Origin: Cryobacterium breve
GTDB taxonomy: Bacteria > Actinomycetota > Actinomycetes > Actinomycetales > Microbacteriaceae
Assembly (NCBI RefSeq): GCF_027594785.1
Contig: NZ_CP075584.1
Coordinates: 2,480,001-2,544,000, forward strand
Length of the DNA: 64,000 nucleotides
Direction: 5' to 3'
Shown here piece by piece: positions 37,316-46,938 of the stretch. Numbering within the stretch: the first letter of the stretch is position 1; each line of letters begins with the position of its first letter. Position numbers and translations under genes: made by a program. Under the pieces are notes generated by a model that saw nothing but the letters and a program-made list of their open reading frames with translations, was not told where the DNA came from and did not search any database.

Positions 37316-38440
37316 TCAGCCGCGGAGCGCCTCGCGGAAGGTGACCCGCGCGCCCATCCGGAGCAGTGAGTTCGCGTAGATGCGGGACCCGAGCAGGATC
37401 ACGAGGGCGGTCGAGGCGAGCAGGATCGCGAGGGAGAGCAGGGGTTCCCACCAGGCTGCGGTGCCGAGGAAGATGCGCATCGGCATGCCGACCGGCGCCG
37501 AGAACGGAATGTACGACATGATCGCGAGCACGGTGGGGTTGTCGTTGAACAAGATCACCAGGAAATAGGGAATCATCACGAGGACGAGCACGGGCGAGGT
37601 CGCCGAACCGACGTCCTCCTGCCGGGACACCATCGACGCCGTTGCCGCGAACAGCGAGGCGAGCATCACGAACCCGAACGCGAAGAACACCGCGAACCAG
37701 ACGAGCGCCGGGCCGATGTCGCCGAGCAGGACGTGCTGGCCGGTCACCGCCATGCCGATCGAGACGAGCAGGCCGATCGCGACGATCTGCCCGAAGGCCA
37801 TGATGCTGTTGCCGACGACCTTGCCGGCGAGAAGCGCCCGCACCGGGATGGTCGTCATCAGGATCTCGACGACGCGGGTCTGTTTCTCCTCGACGACGCT
37901 CTGCGCGATCGTGGAGCCGAAGGTGATCGCCGACATGAAGAAGACGAGCCCGAAACCGATCGCGACGAGGTAGATGAGGCCCTCGCCCTGTTTCGACGGT
38001 TCGAGGAGGGTCACCTCGGGGCGGAGGCTGAGGACGCCGACGACCTCGAGCGGGGTCGCGGAGAGGGCGATCACCCGCAGGGGCAGCGGGTAGCCGGCCT
38101 GCGATTCCGCCGGCACGATCGCGGCGGTGACCGTGCCCGCCCGCACGAGTGCCTCGGCGGCGGCGGCATCGTCGGCCTCGACGGCGGTCAGAGTGCCGGC
38201 CTGGCGCACGACCTGCGCGGCGGCGGACCCGACCACGGCGACCTTGGGCAGGGTCTGGTTCTGGCTCGCGATGCCGCCGGCGACGACGGACCCGATCGAG
38301 ACGAGCAACAGGATGCCGGTGGAGATCAGGAAGGCCTTGCTGCGGAGCCTGGCCACGATCTCCCGGGTCGCCACGAGCCAGACGCTGTGCCGAAGCGTCG
38401 GTGCCGGATGCCGGTCGGCCGTTCCCGATTGTGTGCTCAC
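37316..38440 (-). CDS. ABC-2 type permease (NatB-like)
   Basis: This 374-residue membrane protein has one N-terminal helix (about 35-57), a large extracytoplasmic domain, and five or six C-terminal helices, the plan of NatB/ABC-2 exporters. The conserved V-V-E-E-K-Q-T-R-V-V-E-I segment between helices supports this family. GTG 38440 overlaps the stop of the ATPase gene by four bases (GTGA), so the two form a coupled operon and one exporter. The substrate (sodium, drug or peptide) is unknown. Confidence 0.88.
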   Translation of the reverse strand: MSTQSGTADRHPAPTLRHSVWLVATREIVARLRSKAFLISTGILLLVSIGSVVAGGIASQNQTLPKVAVVGSAAAQVVRQAGTLTAVEADDAAAAEALVRAGTVTAAIVPAESQAGYPLPLRVIALSATPLEVVGVLSLRPEVTLLEPSKQGEGLIYLVAIGFGLVFFMSAITFGSTIAQSVVEEKQTRVVEILMTTIPVRALLAGKVVGNSIMAFGQIVAIGLLVSIGMAVTGQHVLLGDIGPALVWFAVFFAFGFVMLASLFAATASMVSRQEDVGSATSPVLVLVMIPYFLVILFNDNPTVLAIMSYIPFSAPVGMPMRIFLGTAAWWEPLLSLAILLASTALVILLGSRIYANSLLRMGARVTFREALRG

Positions 38441-39322
38441 TGCACGACCTCCTTGAAGATGGTGGCGAGGCTCGGCCGCTGCTGGCTGAAAGTGGTGACC
38501 GGGCCGCGCTCGAGGGCGAGTCGGAGGACGGCCTGGCTTGCGGCATCCGTCTGGGCCTCGAAGACCGCGAAACCGCCGCTCACCTCGAGGACGTCGACGC
38601 CGGGCACGGCGCGGACCCAGCCGGCGTCGTCGCCGGTGCGGATCTCGAAGCGCGGGCTGCTGTGCCGCTCGCGAAGTTCCTCGCGGGGGCCGTTCGCGCG
38701 GATCTCGCCGCCGGCGATGATGACGAGGTCGTCGCAGAGGCGTTCGACGATGTCGAGCTGGTGCGAGGAGAACAGCACGGGGACGCCGCGTGCGGCGTAA
38801 CCGCCGAGCACGCCCATCACGACCTCGACCGCGAGCGGGTCGAGTCCGGAGAACGGTTCGTCGAGCACGAGGAACTCGGGATCGTGCACGAGGGCCGCCG
38901 CGATCTGGGCGCGCTGCTGGTTGCCGAGGGAGAGCGATTCGACGAGGTCGCCGCTGCGCTCGCCGAGGCCGAGGCTCTCGAGCAGGCTCTGCGGCGTTGC
39001 GGCGGGCGGATGCCGGGGGCAGCCCGTGCAGGCGGGCCAGGTAGACGAGCTGCTCGCCGATCTTCATCTTGGGGTAGAGCCCGCGTTCCTCGGGCATGTA
39101 GCCGAAGCGGCGGCGGTCATCCGCGGTGAGTGGAACCCCGTCCAGCCGGACGTCGCCGGAGTCGGACGACAGCACGCCGAGGATGATCCGCATCGCGGTG
39201 GTCTTGCCGGCGCCGTTCGCGCCGACGAAGCCGGTCAGGCGGCCGTCGGCGATGTCGAAGCTCACGTCGGTGAGCACCCGCCGGGTGCCGAACCGCTTAC
39301 TGACGTGCTCGATCGAGAGCAT
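38437..39322 (-). CDS. ABC transporter ATP-binding protein, +1 frameshift near 38985
   Basis: This ATPase of about 294 residues powers the permease at 37316. Walker A is G-A-N-G-A-G-K-T-T near 33-41, and Y-M-P-E-E-R-G-L-Y follows, the Q-loop variant common in NatA-like proteins. The signature and Walker B (L-V-L-D-E-P-F-S-G-L-D-P) lie after the frameshift. The break is at plus-strand CAGGCTC (38983-38989); restoring GAGCTG gives N-A-A-E-L-L-E-S-L-G-L. ATG 39322 overlaps the end of the AAA+ gene upstream. Confidence 0.9.
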
Positions 39323-40764
39323 GCCCCTCCTCCGTATGCATCATCACGCTAGCGCGAACCGTTGACGTCCGGGACGGCGGTACCGGGGGAGGCCCCGGGG
39401 AGGCTCCGAGGAGGCGGCGGGTGAGGGCGCCGCGGGCGGAGACCAGGGCATCGAGGGCCTCCGCGAGGTCCTCGTCCCGGGGCGGCCGGCCCGCCTCGGC
39501 GGCCAGCAGCACGGTGCGCCGCATGAGTTCCTTGGCGAAGGCTCCGGTCGCACCGTCGGCGCGAGCGGCGGCGACTCGGATCGCCTCTGAGGAGAGGGGC
39601 AGGTCGCCGGCATAGAGCTCGAAGAGTCGCCGCCGGGCCGCCGCATCGGGCAGCGGGATCTCCACGGCGAGGTCGACGCGGCCGGGGCGGTCGGCGAGGG
39701 CACGCTCGAGCACGTCGACGCGGTTCGTCGTGAGCACGAAGGCGACGTCGGCATCGCCCTCAAGGCCGTCGAGGGCATCGAGCATCGCGAACAGCAGCGG
39801 CTGCGGCCCCTGCGTCAGGGATCGGTCCTCTGCGATGAGGTCGACGTCTTCGAGCACGACGATGGCGGGCTGCATCGCCCGGGCGAGTTCCGCGGCCTGG
39901 GTGACGAACACGATGCTGTTGCCGGCCAGCACGACCGCGGTGACGCCGGGAGTGGCGCTGAGCAGGTGCCGTACCGTGAGGGTCTTCCCGGTGCCGGGAG
40001 GGCCGTACAGCAGGATGCCGCGCTTCAGGTGCTGGCCGGAGGCGCGCAGCGCCCGCCGGTGCGACCCGATGCCGACGACCTGGCGCAGGATCTCGTCGAG
40101 AACGCCCGGCGGCAGGATGACGTCCTCCACCGGGACCTCCGGGCGGGGCAGGAAGTCGGCGCCCGCGGCTCCCATGTTGTATTGATTGCCGCTGAAGGAC
40201 AGCACCTGTCCGCGCAGCACGCTGCGTTCGAGCATCAGGCGCCGAAGCGCGGAGAGGAACGCGGCGCTCCCGGCCTCGTCGACGGCGAGGATCTCGAGTC
40301 GAGCGTTCTGGCGGTTGAACTCGGGCCGGGAACCGCGTTGCAACACGGCGACCGGATGCCCGTCCACGGTCAGCAGGCGCACACCGAAAGAGACCACCCG
40401 CCGCTCGGTGTCCGGGCCGGTCGCCGCTGAGATGTAGTCGACGGGCGCCGTGCCGTACTCGACGTACGGGTTGCTGATCAGGCTCCTGGAAGGAGGAGTG
40501 CTCCCGCTGCTGGCCGCCGGAGACCCCGATCACCCGGGAACCGGGGCCGGCCGCGAGTTCGTCGAGGGCGATGTCCGCGTCGACCAGACGGTGGGCGGGC
40601 AGGTCCTCTGTGACGAGAGGGAGCGTGGTGACGTCGACCTGGAGGAACTCCTGCACGAGAGTGCCGAGCGGTGTGCGCGCCGGGGCAGTGGGCCGCGGGG
40701 CGAGGATGAGTTCATCCATGAACCGCCGAACCGTGTCCAGGAATTCCGTTTGGCGATCGTCCAT
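39297..40764 (-). CDS. AAA+ ATPase (CDC48/FtsH-like single module), +1 frameshift near 40481
   Basis: This protein of about 488 residues has an uncharacterised N-terminal region of about 240 residues and one AAA module: Walker A G-P-P-G-T-G-K-T near 241, Walker B I-V-V-L-E-D-V-D-L-I, sensor 1 T-T-N-R and an arginine finger in D-R-P-G-R-V-D. There is no transmembrane segment or protease domain. The frame breaks at plus-strand CAGGCTC (40479-40485); GAGCTG restores S-F-Q-E-L-I-S-N-P-Y-V. It probably remodels a protein partner; none is evident. Its 3' end overlaps the ABC ATPase start by 26 bp. Confidence 0.83.
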
Positions 40765-40858
40765 GGTGTGCTCCCCCGAGCCGTCGATGGTGCCGTTTGG
40801 TGTCGGTTGGTGCGGTCTGTGCGTTCAGGCTAGTGGTCGAGGGCCCGGCAGGCCACTA

Positions 40859-40922
40859 ACTGTGGCCGGTTCGGACAAGAGTGGCCGGGACACGGGCCGC
40901 AGTTGTCCGCAGCGGCCACAGT
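40859..40922. repeat. Palindromic intergenic repeat, family C copy 2
   Basis: Twenty-base arms at 40859-40878 and 40903-40922 consist of ACTGTGGCCG, three unpaired bases and CGGACAA, with the complement. The same words build the element at 7374-7452. It lies between two minus-strand genes. Confidence 0.7.
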
Positions 40923-40942
40923 CGCGCAGGGATCAGGGACGG

Positions 40943-41632
40943 TCAGCCGAGGGGGATGCGGGTGTTGGTGACGGATGCCGCCGGAACGTCCCAGAGGGCG
41001 ACGACCCGGTCGGCGAGCTCTGGTTCGAGGCCGTCGAGGGCGCGGACCACGAAGATCGCGGTCGCGGCGGTCTGGCCGCTCGGTGGGGCCGCCTTCGCGA
41101 AGCCGTGGCCGACGGCGCGGGTCCAGGTCTCCGCCGCCGACTTCGCCGCGGCGTAGTTCGCACCGCCGGGGGTGGGTGCCTCGACCGAGACCGACGAGAC
41201 GATGGCGAGGCGGCCCGCCGGCGAGGCCAGCAGATCGGCGTTGAAGGAGCGCGTCGTATTGCGCAGCGTGGACACGATATTCCGGTGCAGGAATGCCCAG
41301 TCCTCGTCAGACTGACCGGCGAGGCCGCCGCCCCCGCGCCAGCCGCCGACGAGGTGAATGAGCCCATCGATCATGCCGAGATCGGCATGGACGCGTTCGG
41401 CGAGGTCGGTGACGGCCACCACGTCGGCCAGGTCGCAGGTAAAGGGGATCGCGCCGGGCACGCCGTCGACAACCTCCGAGAGGCGCTGCGCATTCGAGCC
41501 GACGACGATCACTCGAGCCCCGGCCCCGGCCAGTGCCGCGGAGACGGCCCGGCCGGCCGTGCTCGTCGCACCGGCGACGAGCACGGTGCGGCCGGCGACG
41601 AACCCGCGGGCGGCATCCGCTGCTTCGATCAT
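40943..41632 (-). CDS. Short-chain dehydrogenase/reductase
   Basis: This 229-residue Rossmann enzyme has the cofactor motif V-A-G-A-T-S-T-A-G near 19-27, an N-N-A-G equivalent replaced by H-L-V-G-G near 92-96, and the catalytic Ser and Y-A-A-A-K (Tyr155, Lys159 region). The altered N-N-A-G motif makes it an atypical SDR; the substrate is unknown. It follows the uncharacterised gene at 41649 with only 16 bp between, so both are likely one transcript. Confidence 0.84.
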   Translation of the reverse strand: MIEAADAARGFVAGRTVLVAGATSTAGRAVSAALAGAGARVIVVGSNAQRLSEVVDGVPGAIPFTCDLADVVAVTDLAERVHADLGMIDGLIHLVGGWRGGGGLAGQSDEDWAFLHRNIVSTLRNTTRSFNADLLASPAGRLAIVSSVSVEAPTPGGANYAAAKSAAETWTRAVGHGFAKAAPPSGQTAATAIFVVRALDGLEPELADRVVALWDVPAASVTNTRIPLG

Positions 41633-41648
41633 CGTCGCCGGCCCCGGC

Positions 41649-43034
41649 CTAGTCGCGCCCGGTGATGCCGGCCGTCGACTCGATGACGGTCTTCATCTTC
41701 TTGTCGAGCGCCTCGAAGAACATCGAGAGCGGGAATTCGTCGTCGAGCACGAGGTCGGTGTACCCCTTCGGTGGTCCGGCGAGCACGTCGAGAGGCAGCC
41801 CGCGCGCCCAGGTGGATGCCGGGTTCGGGGTGAGGGTCTCGGAGATCATCGCGTAGGCGGCGAGCCAGTGCGCCTTCTTCGGCCGGTCGATCGACGCCCA
41901 GTAGAGCTCGTCGATCCGGGCGCCCAGCGCGATCACGACGTCGGGGACGGCGTCCCAGTCGAGGCTGAGCGCGGTGTCCGTCCAGTGCAGCACGTGGTGC
42001 TGGTGCATCCACGCGAACAGCAGCTGGCCGCCGAGGCCATCGTAGTTGCGCACCCGGCTCCCGCTGATCGCGAAGCGGAAGATCCGGTCGAAGATCACCG
42101 CGTACTGCACAAGGCTCGCGTGCCTGCGGGCCTCCGGGCTCGCGTTGTCGTCCCGCGCGATCGTGACCGACTCACGGAAGGCGGTGAGGTCGCAGCGCAG
42201 TTCCTCGAGGGAATAGAGGAAGAACGGCATCCGCTGCTTGATCATGAACGGGTCGAACGGGAGATCGCCGCGCATGTGGGTGCGGTCGTGGATCAGGTCC
42301 CACATCACGAAGGTTTCCTCGGTGAGGTGCTGGTCGTCGAGAAGTGCTGCGGCCTCGGCGGGCAGGTCGAGGCGGGTGATGGCGGATGCGGCGCCGACGA
42401 CCCTGCGGAAGCGCGCGGCCTCACGGTCGGCGAAGATCGCACCCCAGGTGAAGGTCGGGATCTCGCGCATCGCGACCGTTTCGGGGAAGAGCACGGCGGA
42501 ATTGGTGTCGTAACCGGGCGTGAAATCGAGGAACCGGATCGGCACGAACAGCTTGTTCGTGTACTGCTGCTCCAGCTCGGCGATGAACTCGGGCCAGATC
42601 ACCTCGACCAGGACCGCCTCGACCAGGCGGTTCGTGCTGCCGTTCTGGGTGTACATCGGGAAGGCGACGAGGTGACGGATTCCATCGGTGCGATGCAGCT
42701 GCGGCTGGAACTCCATGAGGGAGTCGAAGAAGTCGGGCACATCAAAGTCCTCGGCCGCCCAGCGGGCGAAGTCGCGGTCGAGCGCCGCGAGATAGCCGGC
42801 GTCGTGCGGGAAGTACGGGGCGAGTTCCTCGATGGCCGAGCGAATCACGGCGACGTGGCCAGTGGCATCCGTGCGGTCGGCGGGCTCAGGGACCGAACCG
42901 TCCTTGGCCTGGATGGCCTGCATCGCGGTGGCGGCGGCCTTCAGTCGCAGCCAAGCCGGCGACGTCGCGAGGTTCGCGGCGTCTTCGAGAACCTCGGGCT
43001 CACCGACCAGTGCATCTGCAATGTAATTCGACAT
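41649..43034 (-). CDS. Uncharacterised conserved actinobacterial protein (DUF6421-like)
   Basis: This 461-residue soluble protein has no signal peptide or membrane helix. It is acidic and rich in aromatic residues. A possible metal site is formed by E-E-T-F-V-M-W-D-L-I-H-D-R-T-H, with a Glu pair and two histidines spaced H-x3-H, and another His group lies in M-H-Q-H-H-V-L-H-W. From memory it resembles the family named DUF6421, conserved in Microbacteriaceae and relatives, but I cannot confirm this. No function is known to me. The ATG at 43034 follows GGGAGGTT. Confidence 0.7.
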   Translation of the reverse strand: MSNYIADALVGEPEVLEDAANLATSPAWLRLKAAATAMQAIQAKDGSVPEPADRTDATGHVAVIRSAIEELAPYFPHDAGYLAALDRDFARWAAEDFDVPDFFDSLMEFQPQLHRTDGIRHLVAFPMYTQNGSTNRLVEAVLVEVIWPEFIAELEQQYTNKLFVPIRFLDFTPGYDTNSAVLFPETVAMREIPTFTWGAIFADREAARFRRVVGAASAITRLDLPAEAAALLDDQHLTEETFVMWDLIHDRTHMRGDLPFDPFMIKQRMPFFLYSLEELRCDLTAFRESVTIARDDNASPEARRHASLVQYAVIFDRIFRFAISGSRVRNYDGLGGQLLFAWMHQHHVLHWTDTALSLDWDAVPDVVIALGARIDELYWASIDRPKKAHWLAAYAMISETLTPNPASTWARGLPLDVLAGPPKGYTDLVLDDEFPLSMFFEALDKKMKTVIESTAGITGRD

Positions 43035-43451
43035 GGGAACCTCCCGTCACCGTGAGTGCCGCGGTCGCGGCGGTGTGAACGCGCTTCTCTGCGCGAGCCC
43101 CCAGCGTATCCGGGGATAGACGGCGTTTTCATGCGGGCCGTCGCAGTGAATCGCCGTGTTCAGCCGGTTTCGCGCGTGAATAAGGCGCGCCGTGCAGGCC
43201 GGTGCCGCCCGTGGGGAGCTCGGGACGTGCGCCGGGTTCGCTCGCGATCTCCCACCGCGCTGTGCTGAAACGATTCAGGCTTCCTTCGCTCGGTGCGGGG
43301 GCCGAAATTCATTCGGAGATGTGCACAAAAATCGTGTACGTTGCTAATGATGTGTGAATACCCACACGACTTTCTCAGCCGGCCCACACGGTCGCCCTGA
43401 GCCGTGCCACCGGAGACACACGTTCTTAATCCACACCCAAAGGAGTCCAAG
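43035..43451 (+). promoter_or_regulatory. 417-bp regulatory region before the PTS gene
   Basis: No gene is seen. Two palindromic sites stand out: CTGAAACGATTCAG at 43265-43278 (LacI-type operator-like, one mismatch) and GTGTG-N6-CACAC at 43352-43367. An AAGGAG ribosome binding site at 43440-43445 precedes GTG 43452. An antiterminator of the BglG/LicT type is not evident, so control by a LacI-type repressor is more likely than antitermination. Confidence 0.5.
43265..43278. promoter_or_regulatory. LacI-type operator-like palindrome
   Basis: CTGAAACGATTCAG is a 14-bp palindrome with a central CG and one mismatch. It resembles the TGGAAACGTTTCCA operators of this window in length and core, but the outer bases differ, so a different LacI-family protein would bind it. 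Confidence 0.45.
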
Positions 43452-45519
43452 GTGGCGTCGAAACCTGCTGCAGAGATTATTCAAAGTATCGGAGGTGCCG
43501 GAAACGTCGTGGGTCTTACCCATTGCGCCACCCGGCTCCGCTTCCAGCTCAAGGATGCATCCGGTATCGACCAGGCGGCCGTCGAGGCGATTCCCGCCGT
43601 CCTGGGCGCCGTTCCCCAGACCGGGGAACGCTACCAGGTCGTCATTGGTGGAGCGGTTGAGACCGTCTACAACGAAATTATGGCCCTCCCCGAAATGAAG
43701 CGGATCAGGCTCCGGCGGATCCAGCGAGGGCGACTCCGTCGCCGACATGAAGGCCGCGGGGAAGGCAAAGGGACCGCGCGGAAAGTTCGCCGCCCTCGAC
43801 ACGTTCTTCGAGGTCCTGTCCGACTCGTTCCGTCCCATCCTCGGTGCGCTGCTGGGCGCGTCGCTGTTCATCACCTTCATGGCCTTGATGGCGACCCTCG
43901 GTGTCATCCCGGCCTGGAACGCGCCCGGCGTGACCCTTGACCCGTCCTGGCAGTTCGTGAACCTGATGTGGCAGGGCGTTTTCGTCTTCCTGCCGCTGAT
44001 GGTCGCATACAACGCCTCCAAGAGGATGGGCGCCGACCCGTGGGTCGGCTTCGGCATCATGGCCGTCGTCATGCTCCCCGGCTTCACCGCCCTGGGGAAG
44101 ACCGATGGTGCGGAGTCCGTCTTCGGCGGCCACGCATCCGTCGTGCAGATCTTCGGACTGCCGCTGACCGTGTTCGACTACAGCTCGCAGGTGTTCCCGC
44201 CGCTGCTGATGGCCGGAGTGCTCGCCGCCCTGACCGTGCTCCTGAAGAAGATCATTCCGTCCAGCGTCCAGCTGATCTTCGTGCCGTTCATCAGCATGCT
44301 CATCATGATCCCGCTGACCGCCTTCCTCATCGGCCCGATCGGTGTGTACGGCGGAGCCGGACTCGGTAACTTCCTCAAGTCGATCAACGATTTCTCGCCG
44401 TTCATCTTCGCGGTCGTCATCCCGCTGGCCTACCCGTTCATGGTTCCGCTCGGCCTGCACTGGCCGCTGAACGCGATCATGCTGCTCAACATCCAGTCCC
44501 TCGGGTTTGACTTCATCCAGGGCCCGATGGGCGCCTGGAACTTCGCGTGCTTCGGCGCCACTGCCGGTGTGCTCTTCCTCGCCATTCGCGAGAAGGACCG
44601 CTTGATGAAGCAGACCGCGACGGGCGCTCTCGCTGCCGGTCTCCTCGGCGGTATTTCCGAACCGTCGCTCTACGGAATCCACCTGCGGTTCAAGCGCATC
44701 TACCCGCGCATGCTCATCGGTTGCCTCGTCGGTGGAGTCATCATCGGGCTCGGCGGCGGCGTCAAGACCAGCGCATTCGTCTTCACCTCGCTGTTGACCA
44801 TCCCCGCGTTCGACAACATCCCGCTGTACACGATCGCCATCGCTGCAGCCTTCTTCACCGCGATGATCCTCGTGATCCTCTCCGGCTACCAGACGCCGGA
44901 ACAGAAGGCGGAAGTTGCCGCCCAGGTCGCGGACGAGGAAGCCGCAGCGGGCAAGAAGTCCGCACACGTCGCATCCGTCGCAGCACCGGTTGCCGCCGGT
45001 ACCGCGCACGCGGCTACGGCGACCGCACCGAGCACAGGAACGGCGACCGCAGTGGCCACCCTCCTGGCCACGATCGGTTCGCCCGTCGCCGGCATCGTCG
45101 TTCCCCTCGACGAGGTCCCTGACCCCGTCTTCAGCAAGGGAATCGTCGGCCCCGGCGTCGGAATCGACCCGACAGAGGACACCGTCTACGCCCCCGCGGC
45201 CGGCAAGGTCCTCGTTGCGCAGCCGACCGGCCACGCCTTCGGGCTGCTGCTCGACAGCGGCGTCGAACTGCTCATCCACGTGGGCATCGACACCGTGAAC
45301 CTCGCAGGCAAGGGATTCGACGTGAAGGTCGCCGCTGGCGACCGGGTCGAAGCCGGCACCCCGCTGGTGACCTTCGACCGCGCAGTCATCGAGGCAGCCG
45401 GCTACTCGCTGGTCACCCCGGTGCTCGTCACGAACGCCCGCAAGTTCGGGTCCGTCGACCCGGCCGCTTCCGGCCACGTTCAGGTCGGAAGCCCGCTCCT
45501 GACGGTCGCCGCGAAGTAA
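43452..45519 (+). CDS. Beta-glucoside-type PTS permease EIIBCA, +1 frameshift near 43708
   Basis: This single protein of about 688 residues phosphorylates and imports a sugar. The order is EIIB (Cys25 in T-H-C-A-T-R-L-R), EIIC (about ten helices, with the G-I-S-E-P-S-L-Y-G loop that holds the sugar site) and EIIA (His594 and His609; the latter, in L-L-I-H-V-G-I-D, accepts phosphate from HPr). The Ala/Thr-rich linker before EIIA is long. This is the BglF/glucoside class; the real substrate could be trehalose, sucrose or a beta-glucoside. The frame breaks at CAGGCTC (43706-43712) in the B-C linker. GTG 43452 follows AAGGAG. No glucosidase gene is adjacent. Confidence 0.93.
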
Positions 45520-45558
45520 CGGTCGTCATCCGCTAGATCGCTTCACCGCTTCACCGCA

Positions 45559-45599
45559 CAAGGCGGGCAGAGAATTCTCTGCCCGCCTTGTGTTTTTTT
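45559..45599 (+). terminator. Terminator after the PTS gene
   Basis: A perfect 16-bp self-complementary palindrome (45559-45590) centred on GAATTC is followed by TGTTTTTTT. It lies between convergent genes and should end the PTS transcript; the minus-strand reading lacks a strong U-tract. Confidence 0.93.
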
Positions 45600-45602
45600 G
45601 AG

Positions 45603-46815
45603 TCAGGGGCGCTCAGGGGCGGATGCCGCGCGCAGCCGCCAGAGCGAGGTCACCTCTGCGGCCCTCGCCGCGTGCAGCGGGTCGTCGGCGTCGGCCGCCT
45701 TCCGGTGCACGGGCTTCGTGTCGAGGCGTGCGACGACCTCGAGACCGGCGTCGTCGAACTGGTCGAGCAGGGCGTCCCTGGATCGCAGCCCGAGGTGCTC
45801 TGCGATGTCGGAGAGCACGAGCCAGCCCTCGCCTCCGGGTGCGAGATGGCTCGCGAGGCCGGACAGGAAGCCCTGCAGCATCTGCCCGTCCGGATCGTAG
45901 ACGGCATGGTCGGTCGCGGTGACGGCGGCTCCGGGGATCCACGGCGGATTGCAGACGATCAGGGCGGCCAGTCCCGACGGGAACAGGTCGGTGTCCTCGA
46001 TCGTGACCGTGTCTGTGAGGCCGAGCCTGGCCACGTTCTCTCGTGCGCAGGCCAGTGCGCGCGGGGCCGTGTCCGTGCCGATCACACGGTCGAAGCCACG
46101 GCCGGCGAGGATCGCGGCGATCACGCCGGTGCCGGTGCCGATGTCGAAGGCGGTGCGGGAGGCGTCCGCTGCCGCGCTCGTGGTCTCTGTCCCAGTGGCC
46201 GCAGTCGACGCGGGAAGCGGGGCGGCGAGCACGAGGTCGAGATACTCGCCGCGCACGGGCGAGAAGACGCCGTAGTGCGCGTGGATGCTGCCGCCGAGCG
46301 CTGGGACGTTGACGCCCTTGACCCGCCACTCATGGGCGCCCATCACGCCAAGCAGGCTCGCGCAGTGACGTCACAGTGGGGGTGCGGCCGGCCGGTCCGT
46401 AGGTCTCGAGGCAGGCGGCGCGGGCGTCGGGCGCGCGGCGCAGGGCGATCGTGTAGTCGGCGTCGAGGGGAACGAGCACGAGGCCGAGCAGCCGGGCACG
46501 CTCGTGGGCGTCGGCCCTGGTTCGCTCGAAGAGGGCGGCCGGGCCGCGGCGCGGCGGATGCGTGCGGCGGCGTGCGGCGTCGATGTGGTCGATCCGCCGG
46601 GCGAGGGCGCCGAGCAACTGCCGGGCGTTCTGAAAGTCGCCGGCCCACAGCATCCCGGTGCCCGCCTTGGCGAGGCGATAGGCAGCGTCTGCGGTCATCC
46701 GGTCGTCCGCGACCACAACGGTCTCCGGTGCGGGCCAGTGGTTCTCGGAATGCCAGCCGGCGAGCGGGGGCGACGGATGCGTGAGATCGGTGGGCTTCTG
46801 CGGCGTGCGGGACAT
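45603..46815 (-). CDS. N6-/N5-type methyltransferase (HemK/RlmF-like), +1 frameshift near 46355
   Basis: This class I methyltransferase of about 404 residues has SAM motif I D-I-G-T-G-T-G-V-I and the catalytic N-P-P-W motif, used for methylating amide or adenine amino groups. The N-terminal 190 residues form an extra domain like those of actinobacterial proteins that modify rRNA or release factor. The frame breaks at plus-strand CAGGCTC (46353-46359); GAGCTG restores T-S-L-R-E-L-L-G-V-M-G-A-H-E-W. ATG 46815 is preferred because GGAG sits about eight bases upstream. The substrate is not decided. Confidence 0.82.
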
Positions 46816-46938
46816 GCGGTCCGCTCCTGTGACACGAACATCGGTAGCAGGGCCTTCGACGCTCGTGCGCGCGGGACTCGTCCCCCCGGACGAGTGCCGG
46901 CGGTCTCTCCCGAGTATCGCAGCCACCGGGCGGGGCCG

